Source: Bacteriovoracia bacterium (GTDB lineage: Bacteria; Bdellovibrionota; Bacteriovoracia; Bacteriovoracales; Bacteriovoracaceae). Taken from it: a DNA stretch of 64,000 bases. The DNA is taken from NCBI GenBank assembly GCA_030431635.1, contig JAUIIL010000006.1, positions 1 to 64,000 of the forward strand, in the 5' to 3' direction. The notes beneath the pieces were generated by a model. It was not told the origin of the DNA, made no database searches, and saw only the letters and a program-made list of their open reading frames with translations. The position numbers and the translations under genes were made by a program. Positions 33,401 through 42,071 of the stretch are shown here, in pieces (positions within the stretch are counted from its first letter, which is position 1; each line of letters starts with the position of its first letter).

Positions 33401-35573
33401 CACCTTGGTCGACATAAATATTATAAACTCTTCCTTTTTTGACATCTAGTTTAACAGGAGGTCTAGGAGCATTATCAGGAACGTAAGTTGATTCAGAAAC
33501 ACTTGGACTTGCATTCTCATCAGTCAGTAAATTCATGTTCCCATAAACTTCATTTGGGCCGATGTATGTTGGTGCTAAACTCGCTGAAACATTATTAGGC
33601 TTAAGTTTATTTCCTTCTTTATAATAAAAAGGATTTCCTTCTTGGATGGCCGTTTGGGAGTCGATTTGATCATAGGCCACACCACTGATGTCAAAAAAGC
33701 GCATAGGAATACTTTTAGAGGGAACATAAATAGTTTTTTGTAAAGGCTGCTCTGGAGTGGCATCATTAGGGTAAGAGCATTTATAGTCGATAACAACATC
33801 AACACCATTTTGCTCTTCAGTCACTTCTTCTAGATTACAATCAGAGTCAGAAGCGCAGCCACACATTGTATTCACCTCACTTTGGGCCAGAGATTTTGAT
33901 GCAATGACGGCTTGGGCTTCGTTCACTCCAGCAGTAGCAACGTTATCTTGGACAAAGTAGGTGATTTCTACGACCTGATTAGGATAAACGCTTTGAGTGA
34001 AACTTATTTGCTGTCCACCTATATCTCTTTGCCAAGTTGAAGCAGATTCAGGGATGATTGTATCCCCAACTTTAACAATCACATTAAAGTTCAGGTTAGC
34101 ATAACTAGGCATCTTAAAATTCATGTTACTCGAACCATGATCACTTGGAAGTGTGGGACATGAACTCTGTCCTTGAACATAATATTTTTTACATTGAGAA
34201 AAACTTCCATTAAGTTTTTTACAAGTTCCATCAACTCGGTATTTAATTTTTAAGTAATCTTCATCACTATTTGTGGTTGTTTTTTTGATATTAACAGATT
34301 GAGCAGTTGTCTGATCATCATTAATAAGCCCAGCATTCAGTTCACCATCAGAAGAATTAAAATCAACTTCACATTCTTTATAAAGAGTAGAGCCTCCAAA
34401 GTTAACTTCGACAATATTATTTTTTGAACCAAGGGTACATGGGCCACAAGCAGTATTAACATCAGAGTTAATACTGCTAAAGTTAATATCATCAACACCA
34501 ACAGAGAAGTCTGCCCCTAAAGCTCCGCCTGCGCTCACTTGAGAAGAGACATTACTAAACTCAACACTACAATAAGAAGTTTCATCAGAGTCAGATATTG
34601 GGTTCAAGCACTCATGAAGATTCTTCATATTTTCAAATCTTTTTTGCGCCTGGGCCTCTTCATCAATAACATCTTCTTCTTGATCATTGGCCGGAGAGCG
34701 AGATGGGCAAATATAATAAAACTCAGGATAGTTTTTATAGGATGCAGGGGAGCTAATGACTTCATTTTGAGCAGTCAAGAAATCATTAGAGGAGATATTC
34801 ACTGAACTTTTAACAGCACCATCATTCACACATTGACCTTGAAGACAACAATCATAGTTTTGACTCAAACAAGTTGAATCTGTTGAACATGAACCAAAAG
34901 ATCCATTATTATTTGAGTTGAGTGAGTTGGTGACGTTAAGTCTCACTAGTCCCGTTTGGATTTGAGTAATACTAGCGCCTGAGTTGTTATAGATTTCTAA
35001 AGGTTGTGCTGCAATAGAAGAGCAGTTTGGACATAGCTCTGAGAGTTTATAAGCGATGGCGAGAGTTGAGTATCTTGCATTCAAAGCATTTGAGAGAGAG
35101 ATTGTAAGGCAATCATTTTGATTTCTCTCTTTATCATCGGGAAAGACTTTAAAGTAATACTCGCTCTCACCCGTTGAAAAATTATAAAAAGAGCTCTTCA
35201 CAGCAGAGAGAACAAGAATTTTCTTTGAAAGAGAAGAAGGAAAGTAGCTAATCATGCAAAGCTTGCTACTTGATGAGATAACTTGAAGATAAGAATGAAC
35301 ACTTGGGCCTCTGAGATAAAAAGAATCATTAAAATCTGAGTTAAGAGTGAGAGCGGTTGTTGTTTGTACACTTCCTTCTTGGAGGTAAAGACTTTGTGTG
35401 CTTGAACCAGAGCCAGATTGAGAGCTGTTACCATTGGCGTTGGATGTCCCAACAGTTTGATTTCCCTTATCAGTTGATAAGTTTCTAGTAGTTGTCTCAG
35501 GTGTACAACTTGAGAGGGCCATAAAAATGGTCCCTGTGGCAATTATTTGTGTCAAATACTCAAACTTTCTCAT
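30441..35573 (-). CDS. Very large Cys-rich lipoprotein, unknown function
   Basis: 1710 residues. The signal peptide ends in FMALSSC, so the Cys near residue 23 should be lipidated. A Gly/Ser/Asn-rich linker follows. The protein holds dozens of Cys, with short repeats of the form C-x2-D-x2-C, for example SCSTDSTC near 230, CASDSDC near 575, CETDSDC near 895 and CFSDYEC near 1215, several continuing to CC or to a further Cys. This resembles small disulfide modules found in large surface proteins of myxobacteria and relatives. CCQP, QQCC and CCLED clusters lie near the C-terminus. Probably exposed at the cell surface and stabilised by disulfides. It is transcribed alone. Confidence 0.75.
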   Translation of the reverse strand: MRKFEYLTQIIATGTIFMALSSCTPETTTRNLSTDKGNQTVGTSNANGNSSQSGSGSSTQSLYLQEGSVQTTTALTLNSDFNDSFYLRGPSVHSYLQVISSSSKLCMISYFPSSLSKKILVLSAVKSSFYNFSTGESEYYFKVFPDDKERNQNDCLTISLSNALNARYSTLAIAYKLSELCPNCSSIAAQPLEIYNNSGASITQIQTGLVRLNVTNSLNSNNNGSFGSCSTDSTCLSQNYDCCLQGQCVNDGAVKSSVNISSNDFLTAQNEVISSPASYKNYPEFYYICPSRSPANDQEEDVIDEEAQAQKRFENMKNLHECLNPISDSDETSYCSVEFSNVSSQVSAGGALGADFSVGVDDINFSSINSDVNTACGPCTLGSKNNIVEVNFGGSTLYKECEVDFNSSDGELNAGLINDDQTTAQSVNIKKTTTNSDEDYLKIKYRVDGTCKKLNGSFSQCKKYYVQGQSSCPTLPSDHGSSNMNFKMPSYANLNFNVIVKVGDTIIPESASTWQRDIGGQQISFTQSVYPNQVVEITYFVQDNVATAGVNEAQAVIASKSLAQSEVNTMCGCASDSDCNLEEVTEEQNGVDVVIDYKCSYPNDATPEQPLQKTIYVPSKSIPMRFFDISGVAYDQIDSQTAIQEGNPFYYKEGNKLKPNNVSASLAPTYIGPNEVYGNMNLLTDENASPSVSESTYVPDNAPRPPVKLDVKKGRVYNIYVDQGGFSSCLNCGVDYYSGIKRLFPETFSEKGGGLIPDPVVTNPTDNLSTMRQDDILFGRACFVPLTMLPWSHASYSTTQQQRLARLKAQHIYQANGYNRDWFGFDYGSLIASYDGVRWFSIGNRRKTTAKSNKLYFATNSMMGDLTVNNSFKVVISEVTDFSSNEEDIEDDLNSSGAQCQNYHLCETDSDCITQLGHDYVCSNVTNLKTSWPLFDNSGNEVPGQSSTLSLTSLLDGGSNGYTKRCLYRGKGAPCQDNIYAPLSDSSLSYAKTTHVSAHMCAPNYHCEEVTSSNKFNTTIARFAGAPVNQNALHCQTDDSDNNDCTDLVGHSARLAGRPYNYLGNQDIPADTVAHFQNAQLNISGLCLPGKDASQAAVDFETLNATTSTEADKILSIGPSPASTTQADFLYSACPTLDEDKNYFIKDISYDNNLIAPSNENIRKYSASQNILTQSLKHSEFSSLDLFKDSSAMFSEVGVRENTCMKAAGASCFSDYECAPNSFIANEVTQISTATSLSEAELSFWQEPLICSGPEQKRLPYSIQANPDYDLKQNRCCREVGKEMTIYTADYTAPSFDAKNIAGIGIDLNSNLRYSRLNTAADILGTKDSGVLPVQDYLIKPNTDSALSSANLSLEGQYKTFDTIASRTCCTQNWVRNFHSDNGGGHHWTQSKMQGFNKSGLRCLSWQANDTSIDYSGNGTTPYTCDSSFWNTAECEVRNISGSDENRYLNWLAKLELLGIPQIMIETASHSNGVQCLVDGDGSDDQDAAAASTPVPNTIKSAATAEYSDAGGNYLSASDSENFNLTSESGLKMMFDEKKVTCCQPSTPLNTPIAANISSQQCCTGKKYGNRCCLEDFTDVTLYLNRYVSSEANTLSETLFEPSTGYLKNPGDALTVANLKNICCSCRVAYGVAISELFVPGAEVNSNARTRRFLYSDGNTDNNNITGNIADKFNAKLKWNNHLYCVPADFEGGIDICQGQDASGGSGGSL

Positions 35574-35727
35574 TCTTTTCTCTCGACTCTTGGTTCGGGA
35601 TAAAAGCGCTTTTTTTATACCTCTGGGTTCTCAATAGGCAGAAATAACCTAGTAAAAGAGGTGACATAGAATCTCTGCCGCTTTGACCGAAAAAGGATCT
35701 AGGGTAGAATTCTCAGAAGGGGTTCAT

Positions 35728-35994
35728 ATGAAGATTTGTTTTATCGTTTTTCTCTGCTTTTCCTTAACTTCGGTTTTTGCCTTTCAAGAAAAAGCTGAAA
35801 TTCAATCAGTTATTAACAAAATGGTAGAACAAGGAGTTATCACCTCTGAACAGGCCCAAGAGGCCATTGTAAGAGCTTCTGATATAAATAAGGAGAAGTG
35901 GAGTGATCTTGTTCAAAAAGCCCAAGAGACACTTAAAGAAGGGCATCACTTCCAAAATCAAAAAGCAGCGCGCTCAATTGCTTCAGAAAATTAA
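35728..35994 (+). CDS. Small exported protein of unknown function
   Basis: 88 residues from the ATG at 35728, preceded by AGAAGGGG; an earlier TTG start at 35683 would add a non-hydrophobic leader and is rejected. Signal peptide ~1-18 (core CFIVFLCFSLTSVFA). The mature part is a short helical protein (KMVEQGVITSEQAQEAIVRA, an EF-hand/SHOCT-like helix-turn-helix pattern) with a basic tail. No family is assigned. It converges with marC, overlapping by four bases. Confidence 0.6.
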   Translation: MKICFIVFLCFSLTSVFAFQEKAEIQSVINKMVEQGVITSEQAQEAIVRASDINKEKWSDLVQKAQETLKEGHHFQNQKAARSIASEN

Positions 35995-36620
35995 TTTGAA
36001 AAAATCTGTTTAATTCCACCAGTGACAAACTCTACACCAATGGCCATTAGAATAAGCCCCATAATTCTTGTCATGACGTTCACTCCAATTCGACCAACTC
36101 TTGCTGAAATTGTTCTGGAGAAAGAAAGGCTTAGATAAGTTATAACACTAATAAGCAGTAGAGAAATAATGGCTCCAGACCAACTAACTGTTCCATGCAG
36201 ACGTTCTGAATAGATAATAGATGTTGAAATAGCACCTGGTCCAGCAAGAAGAGGGATAGCTAGTGGGACTATACCAAGTTCACTGAGATCTTCTTTTGTT
36301 TTAAGAATTTCTTTTTTATTAAGTTTGGATTCGTTTCTTTGACCTCTGATCATATTAATGGCGTTCATTCCGATAAGAATTCCCCCTCCAATACGAAAGG
36401 AGTCAATCGTGATTCCAAAAACCTCTAGGATATATTGACCGGCCAAAAGAGAAGTACAAATAGTGATAAAAATAGCAATGGCACAAGTTCTGGCAATAAT
36501 TTTAATCTCTTCATTTGAGTGATCGACTGTTAGAGAGAGAAAAACAGGGATGGCCCCAATTGGGTTAATAATTGAGACGATAGCTATCGCAAATTTTGTG
36601 ATTTCTTGAATTGATTCCAT
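35991..36620 (-). CDS. MarC-family integral membrane protein
   Basis: 209 residues, six predicted membrane segments. Family features: IVSIINPIGAIPVFLSLT near 15-32, FRIGGGILIGMNAINMIRGQ near 77-96 and PLAIPLLAGPGAIS near 116-129. MarC proteins (E. coli MarC, YchE, YhgN) are inner-membrane proteins of unknown transport role; the old link to multiple antibiotic resistance has been withdrawn. It begins two bases after the cinA stop and is probably in the same operon. Confidence 0.9.
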   Translation of the reverse strand: MESIQEITKFAIAIVSIINPIGAIPVFLSLTVDHSNEEIKIIARTCAIAIFITICTSLLAGQYILEVFGITIDSFRIGGGILIGMNAINMIRGQRNESKLNKKEILKTKEDLSELGIVPLAIPLLAGPGAISTSIIYSERLHGTVSWSGAIISLLLISVITYLSLSFSRTISARVGRIGVNVMTRIMGLILMAIGVEFVTGGIKQIFSN

Positions 36621-36621
36621 A

Positions 36622-37878
36622 TTAGTTATTATCCAATATTTTTAATAATGTAAAAAGGGCCTTTTGAGAAAAACGAGATTTTAATAGAAGTCTACTCCCA
36701 TTAAACTGATAAATGCTTGATTCTTGTTGCCCTTTTTTGGTTGCTAGAGCAATGCCAATTGTTCCAACGGGCTTCTCTTCACTGCCTCCTCCTGGGCCAG
36801 CGATTCCAGTTGTCGCAATTGCGATATCACAATCAAAAAGTTTGAGGGCCCCGTTGGCCATTTCTTGAGCGGTTTGAGTGCTAACGGCTCCAAACTCTTT
36901 AAGAGTAGATTCTTTAACTCCAAGAGTTTTCATTTTGGCTTCATTGGAGTAAGTCACGGCACTTCCCATAAAAACAGCAGATGAGCCAGGGATATCAGTG
37001 ATTCGGGAGGCGTTTAATCCTCCAGTGCATGATTCAGCAAAAGAAAAAGTGAGCTTCTTCTCTTTAGCTCTATTTACAATAGTTTCTTCAAGAGAAATAT
37101 TCTCTAGTTGCCAAATATATTCCTTTAACTCAGTTGTGAGGATAAAGTCGTGAATCTCTTCTTTTATTTCTTGTAATTCTTTTTGAGTTGAAGACTCAAT
37201 GAGAAGGCTTAAATCTACACTTTGGTTTTGGGGAAGAGAGCTGAGTTGTCCAAAACTTGAAAGCTCTTCCCACAGCGAGGGTCTTAGGGTTTTAAAAATT
37301 CTCTCTTCAGCAATACCAACGGTTCTAATGGTGACAATCTCTTTAAATTTATCTTTTCTCACTTTGGGAAGTAAAAGATGTGGATAAATATTTTGCTCAA
37401 ACATACTTTCAAATTCGTGAGGAACACCCGGAAGAGCAAAGATAAGCTTCTCTCCAAATTCATAATGAAGTCCTGGTGCAAAGCCTGTTGGGTTATCCAG
37501 AGCTTGAAAACCTTGAGGGATATGATGATAAAAACTCTGCTTAGGATTATATTCTCTTTTTTGTCTTTGGTAATTTTGAACACTTATTTCTAGAGCTTGT
37601 TGGCTTTTATGTAGAGGGAGAGAAAAGAAAGAAGCCAGAGCTCTTTTTGTGAGGTCATCTTCAGTAGGGCCCAGACCACCACTGATAAGAACAATTTTGT
37701 TACTTTGAAGTGCTTTCTGTAGGGCCAAATGCAATTCGTTTTCGCTATCTTTAATAATAGAGAGTCTAGATAATGAAATATTTTTAGATTGAATAAAATG
37801 GGCCAACCAAGGACCATTTTTATCAGCGATTTTACCTTGTAAAAGCTCATTTCCTACGATAATGAGTTCAAGATTCAT
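36622..37878 (-). CDS. cinA: CinA family protein (MoCF-like domain plus nicotinamide-nucleotide amidase domain)
   Basis: 418 residues, full length for a two-domain CinA. The N-terminal MoCF/COG1058 domain carries IVGNELLQGKIADKNGPWLA (7-26) and ISGGLGPTEDDLTKRAL near 65-81. The C-terminal amidase domain (about 260-418) has FAESCTGGLNASRITDIPGS and IATTGIAGPGGGSEEKPVG. The C-terminal domain deamidates NMN to NaMN in the pyridine-nucleotide salvage cycle; the N-terminal domain has ADP-ribose pyrophosphatase activity in some members. GGGGAG lies six bases before the ATG. It is upstream of marC. Confidence 0.93.
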   Translation of the reverse strand: MNLELIIVGNELLQGKIADKNGPWLAHFIQSKNISLSRLSIIKDSENELHLALQKALQSNKIVLISGGLGPTEDDLTKRALASFFSLPLHKSQQALEISVQNYQRQKREYNPKQSFYHHIPQGFQALDNPTGFAPGLHYEFGEKLIFALPGVPHEFESMFEQNIYPHLLLPKVRKDKFKEIVTIRTVGIAEERIFKTLRPSLWEELSSFGQLSSLPQNQSVDLSLLIESSTQKELQEIKEEIHDFILTTELKEYIWQLENISLEETIVNRAKEKKLTFSFAESCTGGLNASRITDIPGSSAVFMGSAVTYSNEAKMKTLGVKESTLKEFGAVSTQTAQEMANGALKLFDCDIAIATTGIAGPGGGSEEKPVGTIGIALATKKGQQESSIYQFNGSRLLLKSRFSQKALFTLLKILDNN

Positions 37879-37900
37879 GGCTACTCCCCAAACTATCAGC

Positions 37901-37906
37901 TATAAT
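37901..37906 (+). promoter_or_regulatory. Possible -10 element for the flavoprotein gene at 37932
   Basis: Perfect TATAAT in the 53-base gap between the divergent cinA and flavoprotein genes. No convincing -35 at 16-18 bases. Confidence 0.3.
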
Positions 37907-37931
37907 GAATTCATACACGAGATAGGGAAAG

Positions 37932-39464
37932 ATGTCACAAAAACTTGAATTAAAATTAAACTTCGATGTGAATCTTGATGAATACTTAAAGAAGCATCAT
38001 CCAAATATTACAGACTATCACATCTTGACGAAGAGTTTAGATTCCAGGGGGGCCCCTAGAGGAAAAAAACCTGTTTACTTTTATATTCTAGAAGTGGTGA
38101 AAAAAGGGGGTTCTTTTCAAGAAGAGAGTGAGAGCTTTAAAACGAAAAAACTCTCTTCTACTCCTATTATTATTGGCGCGGGGCCTGCGGGACTTTTTGC
38201 GGCCTTAAGGTTTCAAGAATATGGAATCAAGTGCAAGATTATTGAACGGGGGCAAGTTGCGACGAAAAGAATGCTTGATATTAGTCAGTACTGGAAGAAA
38301 GGAATTTTAAATACAGAGAGTAATGTTTGTTACGGGGAAGGGGGAGCTGGACTTTTTAGTGATGGTAAACTCATTACTCGTGTAAAATCAGATTATATTT
38401 CTTATGTCATGAAAAAGTTAGTTGAGTTTGGAGCACCTGAAGAGACGGCCTATATTTCAAATCCACATCTTGGGTCAAATAAAATTAGGGTTATTATTAC
38501 CAAGATTACTGATTATCTTAAAGAAAAGGGACATGAGTTTTTCTATAACATCAGGGTCGATGAACTTCTCTATGAAGCTGATAAAGTTATAGGAGTGAAA
38601 CTTTCTGATGGGAGAGAACTTAGAAGTGAACATATTCTTTTAGCAACAGGACATTCGGCCAAAGAGATGTATTATCATTTGAATGAAAATAAAGTTGCGA
38701 TGAAGGCCAAGAGTTTCGCAGTTGGTGTGAGAATAGAGCACCCAAGAAAAAAACTCGATCGGATGCAACACGGAAAGTTCGCCGATGAGTTAGAGGCCGC
38801 TCGTTATCGCCTAAGTTATCATGATAAACAATCAGATAAAGGGGCCTATAGTTTTTGTATGTGTCCAGGAGGGTATGTTCTATCTTCTGGAACAGATAGT
38901 GATGGTATAGTCGTTAATGGGATGAGTAACTTTGCTAGAAACTCCCCTTGGTCAAATTCGGCCATTGTTGTGAGTGTAAAAAGTCCTGAAGACGTTGGAG
39001 AAGATTTATTTGCTGGACTTCGTTTTCAAGAATCTATTGAGAAAAAGGCCTATGAACTCTCAAAAGAATTAGCAACAGGTAGAGAGCTCCCAGCAATGAC
39101 AGTGGGGGAGTTTTTAAAAGAGAAACTCAATTCAAAAGATCTTCCTGTGAGTTCATCTCCTTCTAAAATTATTAAGGCCAATTTTATTTCTATTTTTCCT
39201 CGTTTTGTCGTCGAGCACTTGAAAGTGGCCCTCAAGGAATTCGATCGCAAAATTCAAGGATTTCTCGATCATGAGGCCCTTTTAATCGCTCCTGAGACGA
39301 GAACTTCGGCCCCTCTGACAATCTTAAGAGATAAAGACACTCTTGAATCTATTTCCCATCAAGGGCTCTATCCTTGTGGCGAAGGAGCTGGCTATGCTGG
39401 TGGAATCACATCCGCGGCCGTGGATGGAATTCGAGTTGTTGAATCAATTCTGAAGAAAAACTAG
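37932..39464 (+). CDS. FAD-dependent oxidoreductase of the COG2509 family
   Basis: 510 residues. The FAD-binding Rossmann motif is PIIIGAGPAGLFAALRFQEYG near 78-97, followed by the acidic residue in KIIERG. Family blocks are ESNVCYGEGGAGLFSDGKL near 133-151, FCMCPGGYVLSSGTD near 303-317 and YPCGEGAGYAGGITSAAVDG near 478-497. COG2509 proteins are widespread but of unproven function; the ~75-residue N-terminal domain is typical of them. AGGGAAAG precedes the ATG. It converges with the papain-like peptidase gene, overlapping by four bases. Confidence 0.9.
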   Translation: MSQKLELKLNFDVNLDEYLKKHHPNITDYHILTKSLDSRGAPRGKKPVYFYILEVVKKGGSFQEESESFKTKKLSSTPIIIGAGPAGLFAALRFQEYGIKCKIIERGQVATKRMLDISQYWKKGILNTESNVCYGEGGAGLFSDGKLITRVKSDYISYVMKKLVEFGAPEETAYISNPHLGSNKIRVIITKITDYLKEKGHEFFYNIRVDELLYEADKVIGVKLSDGRELRSEHILLATGHSAKEMYYHLNENKVAMKAKSFAVGVRIEHPRKKLDRMQHGKFADELEAARYRLSYHDKQSDKGAYSFCMCPGGYVLSSGTDSDGIVVNGMSNFARNSPWSNSAIVVSVKSPEDVGEDLFAGLRFQESIEKKAYELSKELATGRELPAMTVGEFLKEKLNSKDLPVSSSPSKIIKANFISIFPRFVVEHLKVALKEFDRKIQGFLDHEALLIAPETRTSAPLTILRDKDTLESISHQGLYPCGEGAGYAGGITSAAVDGIRVVESILKKN

Positions 39465-40600
39465 AATTGTTCAAGAAAAGAAAGATCGATTCCTTGCTTG
39501 AAAAAAAACTCGGCACTCATAACTTGTTCCCCTGATTTACCTACAGATGGGCCATATGAGTTCTTAATTTTAACGTATTCAAGCTCATTTTTTTCGTTAA
39601 GTTTATAACCAATCAAAACAACTTGATGTGGACCTGTATCATCTTCCTCAAATACCTGATTATAATTAAGAAGGTATCTTGAATGGTTGAGTTTATAAGG
39701 CACTTCATAAGCAAAAAGAAGAGGGAGGTTGTTATTAATTTTTTCTATAAGAGTTTGAATGATAAGTTCTTTGTTTTCGTAAAAATCAATACTCACCATG
39801 CGGTACTGGCTTAGGTTTTGATCCTCCTCTGTTAAGGGTGGAGTCTTAGGTAGATTGAGACTTTTATCAAATAACAGATAAGTTTTCTCTTTAAACTCAG
39901 AGATAAGATTATCTAATTTTTGAGTATAAAGATTAAATTGCTTTGTGTGTTCAGGGTTTGGATTTGATGAGTTCAGATAATCGAAGAAATTTAATTGTTC
40001 GTATAAAGCCTCCACTGCATACTCCCAATGCTTAGTATGAGCGAGTTCATCTTGAATTTCAGTTAATGTGTAACTTAAAATCTTTTCTTGTTGAATTGAT
40101 TGAAAAAAATCAAGAGCAAGGAGTGACCACTCAGTATTATAAGCCTTAATTAACCGGTCAAATTTTTTCTTAAATAATTTAACTCCCCAAAGAGTATGAA
40201 AAGTACTTTTTTTGACTTTAAAATCGTTATAGTAAACGAAAGGATACTTTTGAAAAAGAGAAAAGAATTCTTTCGGTTCAGAGCTTTCCTGAATTAAAGT
40301 GGGACGATCAGTAAATAAATTCTGATGAATATAAATATCTCTTTTTTCTAAATGCTCTAAAAAGTTATCCCTTAGAAAACTTGTGTAGTAGAAATCATAA
40401 GAGAGTTGGTTTTTATTATGGAAATAAAGCTGAGTATAAGTACAGGCACTGGCCACACTACAACCACCCCAAAAACCTTGATTAAATGATTTTGCAGTTT
40501 GAGTAAGCTCTCTGGTCATTGGTATTTGACGACTAAAGAGATGAAAGCAGGCCATCGAAGCGTTACTGAATAATAAAATAATGAGGATGTGTTTTCTCAC
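39461..40600 (-). CDS. Exported papain-like cysteine peptidase
   Basis: 379 residues from the GTG at 40600; an upstream TTG (40636) is the alternative and neither has a good Shine-Dalgarno. The N-terminal hydrophobic segment HILIILLFSNASMA is a signal peptide. The clan CA pattern is complete: Gln-x5-Cys in NQGFWGGCSVASA (Gln ~41, Cys ~47), then near the C-terminus GPHQVVLIGY (His ~325) and VKIKNSYGPSVGKSGE (Asn ~347), which parallels the KNSWGxxWGxxG of C1 peptidases. The middle ~250 residues are unlike papain and mostly helical. It probably degrades proteins outside the cytoplasm. Confidence 0.78.
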   Translation of the reverse strand: MRKHILIILLFSNASMACFHLFSRQIPMTRELTQTAKSFNQGFWGGCSVASACTYTQLYFHNKNQLSYDFYYTSFLRDNFLEHLEKRDIYIHQNLFTDRPTLIQESSEPKEFFSLFQKYPFVYYNDFKVKKSTFHTLWGVKLFKKKFDRLIKAYNTEWSLLALDFFQSIQQEKILSYTLTEIQDELAHTKHWEYAVEALYEQLNFFDYLNSSNPNPEHTKQFNLYTQKLDNLISEFKEKTYLLFDKSLNLPKTPPLTEEDQNLSQYRMVSIDFYENKELIIQTLIEKINNNLPLLFAYEVPYKLNHSRYLLNYNQVFEEDDTGPHQVVLIGYKLNEKNELEYVKIKNSYGPSVGKSGEQVMSAEFFFKQGIDLSFLEQF

Positions 40601-40736
40601 GAGTGGAAAACTAGCATCAAGAAGGCTTTGCGTCAACTGTATAAGTGTTTGATATTACAATGTTCTTAGGATGTAGGGTTAAAGGAGCTTAAGTTTTATG
40701 ATTCCTGAGCCGATAAGTCAGGTATAGGAGTAAGTT

Positions 40737-41015
40737 ATGCTACACCGACTGGCCTTTGTTTTATTTTTTCTTCTAAGCCTTAGCCCTAATACTTTTGCTA
40801 AAAAGGAATTCAAGGATTTTCACCAAAAGCTTTTTGAAGATATTGAAAAAACAAAAGGCAACGAGCATATCTACCGTAAAGGACGCTTTCCAGCTTCTGT
40901 AGAAGAGCAAGATGAGTCACAAAGAACTAATGTTCAAAACTTTGAAGAAGAGAGAAAAGATAAAATTCAAGAAAGAAATACCAATCAAAACAGCACTGGG
41001 CTTAAAAATTGGTGA
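40737..41015 (+). CDS. Small exported hydrophilic protein
   Basis: 92 residues. Signal peptide 1-21 (core LAFVLFFLLSLSPNTFA), then a highly charged mature part rich in Glu, Lys, Asn and Gln without Cys, ending in LKNW. It is probably partly disordered. TAGGAG lies six bases before the ATG. It is divergent from the papain-like peptidase gene and convergent with 41077-41961. No family recognised. Confidence 0.6.
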   Translation: MLHRLAFVLFFLLSLSPNTFAKKEFKDFHQKLFEDIEKTKGNEHIYRKGRFPASVEEQDESQRTNVQNFEEERKDKIQERNTNQNSTGLKNW

Positions 41016-41076
41016 TTCAAGCTCTATAGAATTCCCCAAATTTCTAAATCTTCGACTTCACAGGAAACTAGAGACC

Positions 41077-41961
41077 TTAATTTTGCTTATAAGATCTTAT
41101 TTGAATTTTATATTTTGGACTATCTAAATACTCTATAACTATTTTTTCAAAACTACCTTTTCCTTGAATATTTAGATTTGGGGTATAATTTAATGTTGAT
41201 GCTTCGAGCATGTTCATAACTTGGTTACCTAAATCCAGAGCTTCTCCTAATAATTTTGCGCTCTCTTCACTACCTTCTTCAAGGCCAAATTCTCTCATGA
41301 GTTCAGACATAAATTCCATTTGCTCCCCCATGCTCTCTAACTCTTGCCCCATCCCTCCAATTTGAGAGCTCGTACTCCATGAAGAGTCTGAATGGCCTTT
41401 TTTTATTGATTCAAGCAATTGCAAGGAGGCATCTTTAGCCCCATTGGCTGTAGTTGAAAATTCAACATCAGCTCCGACTTGCCAAGCTTGGATATTTCCT
41501 TTTTTAAACTCAATTGGAACTTTGATGAAAGAGTGAAAACCTCCTTGTCCCAATTCTCCGCCTAAGGGGCCTGCTTCGTAAATGGACCATGTTTCCTCTA
41601 GAAGTAAGTAAGGCATTCCGTCTATCTCTTCAAGTTTCATTTTAGCATAACTTCCATTTTCAAATCGAACAGCAATACCGTTCTTAATCTTGTCCATTGA
41701 CCATAGGTTAGTATTGCTTTTATTAGAATCGAGAAGAGGATTCTTGATATTTTCAATATTTATGCTTTCCGTTCTTCTGGTTGTTGCTATTCCCTCGCCA
41801 GAAGCAAACTCCGTATAACCTGATGTAAAGGTATATTCATCGTGTCTTTCAGTAAGAACTTCTCTTTCACTATTCATTAAATCATTACATATATTTTTAT
41901 CTTTATTGTCTGCAATGGCATTGAGGGATGAAAGTAGTATCAGAAGAGAAAGAAATTTCAT
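41077..41961 (-). CDS. Exported protein of unknown function
   Basis: 294 residues from the ATG at 41961, which follows GGAG; an in-frame TTG 57 bases upstream is rejected because it hides the signal peptide (1-17, core LSLLILLSSLNAIA). A beta-rich N-terminal ~175 residues (WSIYEAGPLGGELGQGGFHS in the middle) is followed by a Gly/Ser/Met-rich acidic helical region (EQMEFMSELMREFGLEE, about 205-250) and a short C-terminal strand pair. One Cys in the mature part. No family recognised. The 281-base region upstream, shared with the divergent gene at 42243, holds no other gene. Confidence 0.62.
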   Translation of the reverse strand: MKFLSLLILLSSLNAIADNKDKNICNDLMNSEREVLTERHDEYTFTSGYTEFASGEGIATTRRTESINIENIKNPLLDSNKSNTNLWSMDKIKNGIAVRFENGSYAKMKLEEIDGMPYLLLEETWSIYEAGPLGGELGQGGFHSFIKVPIEFKKGNIQAWQVGADVEFSTTANGAKDASLQLLESIKKGHSDSSWSTSSQIGGMGQELESMGEQMEFMSELMREFGLEEGSEESAKLLGEALDLGNQVMNMLEASTLNYTPNLNIQGKGSFEKIVIEYLDSPKYKIQIRSYKQN

Positions 41962-42071
41962 TTTTATTAGCTCCATTTTGCTTATGCAAAGATTAATAAC
42001 ACTTCCAGTAGTCCACAATCCAACATTTCTAATAAACGTAATGCACGCATTATCTCAGCTTTTGAAATTTG

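Noticed and set aside
35595-35620. AAAAGCGCTTTT palindrome as a terminator
   Set aside because: It has no loop-sized spacer and lies upstream of, not after, both flanking genes.
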